A stretch of 17,198 bases of DNA from Erysipelothrix sp. GTDB taxonomy: Bacteria > Bacillota_I > Bacilli_A > Erysipelotrichales > Erysipelotrichaceae. The number at the start of each line of letters is the position of its first letter. The first letter of the stretch is position 1. The DNA lies in assembly GCA_012520695.1 (NCBI GenBank), contig JAAYNU010000009.1, positions 1 to 17,198 on the forward strand, given 5' to 3'. Of this stretch, positions 16,960 to 17,198 are shown one piece after another. A model generated the notes under the pieces. The model worked only from the letters and a program-made list of their open reading frames with translations. It ran no database searches and had not been told where the DNA came from. Made by a program: the position numbers and the translations under genes.

Positions 16960-17198
16960 TTATATTAGGTCAAAGGTGCAAATCACTTTAAACAAATCCC
17001 CATCAAGAATAATATCAAAGACACCGCCCTGAAGCTCACCCATGCTCTTCGCAATTGATAAACCAAGACCGTTTCCATCCGTATTGCGAGACGAATCCCC
17101 TCGCACAAAGCGCTCCATTAGCTCCTGTTTATCACCCGTAAATATATCCCGGGAAATATTTCGAACAATGATCGAAACACGCTTCCCATTCACTTCAA
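16960..17198 (-). CDS. Sensor histidine kinase, C-terminal ATP-binding fragment (5' end outside window)
   Basis: Only the last 79 or so codons are present and the frame is open to the window edge. The in-frame GTG at 17193 is an internal valine and not a start. The fragment is the end of a GHKL ATPase domain: a VRNIS segment, then the F-box ERFVRGDSSR, the G2-box DGNGLGLSIAKSM and a final beta strand ending LFKVICTFDLI. It would phosphorylate a conserved histidine, outside the window, in response to a signal. The stop is followed by a 76-base gap before the DUF1146 gene. The gap contains a run of eight T on the minus strand (16916-16909) but no convincing stem. The identity of the two-component system cannot be told. 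Confidence 0.88.
   Translation of the reverse strand, partial: EVNGKRVSIIVRNISRDIFTGDKQELMERFVRGDSSRNTDGNGLGLSIAKSMGELQGGVFDIILDGDLFKVICTFDLI

Overview
The window is a compact stretch of low-to-moderate GC Bacillota chromosome. Gene content and protein style suggest the Erysipelotrichia, with Erysipelothrix as my best guess from memory; this is not proven. Every real gene lies on the minus strand, so transcription runs from high to low coordinates. I see no tRNA, rRNA, CRISPR array, insertion sequence, phage gene or replication origin. Most open frames on the plus strand are shadows of minus-strand genes.

In transcription order, the right end begins with the C-terminal part of a sensor histidine kinase, cut by the window edge. 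It is followed by a small DUF1146 (YwzB-type) membrane protein and an MreB/Mbl cell-shape actin, which ends at a strong terminator. A lone PemK/MazF-like protein with an N-terminal extension comes next. Then comes the familiar Firmicute run tilS - hpt - ftsH, whose ftsH begins with TTG and ends at a terminator, followed by hslO and lysS, the latter ending at its own terminator.

The middle holds a two-gene unit: a MupG-type 6-phospho-N-acetylmuramidase (DUF871) with a good extended -10 promoter, and an IspD-like cytidylyltransferase whose nucleotide-binding loop is badly degraded. A near-consensus promoter and structured leader then start rpsF - ssb - rpsR, closed by a perfect hairpin terminator. 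A short YybS-like (DUF2232) membrane protein, the c-di-AMP phosphodiesterase gdpP, rplI and the replicative helicase dnaB follow. The left end is a membrane-anchored LysM-G5-M23 peptidase, cut by the window edge before its last metal-binding motif.

The genes serve core functions: translation (S6, S18, L9, LysRS, TilS), replication (SSB, DnaB), protein quality control (FtsH, Hsp33), purine salvage (Hpt), c-di-AMP turnover (GdpP) and cell-wall shape and recycling (MreB, MupG, M23). In Bacillus subtilis the rpsF-dnaC block and the tilS-lysS block flank oriC on opposite arms and point opposite ways; here they are joined in one orientation. I found no clear new multi-gene system. The items most worth a second look are the degenerate IspD-like enzyme, the orphan PemK-like protein with its inverted repeat, and the rpsF leader RNA. 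Several automatic start sites look wrong (yybS, mreB, gdpP, the PemK-like gene), and I give corrected ones.
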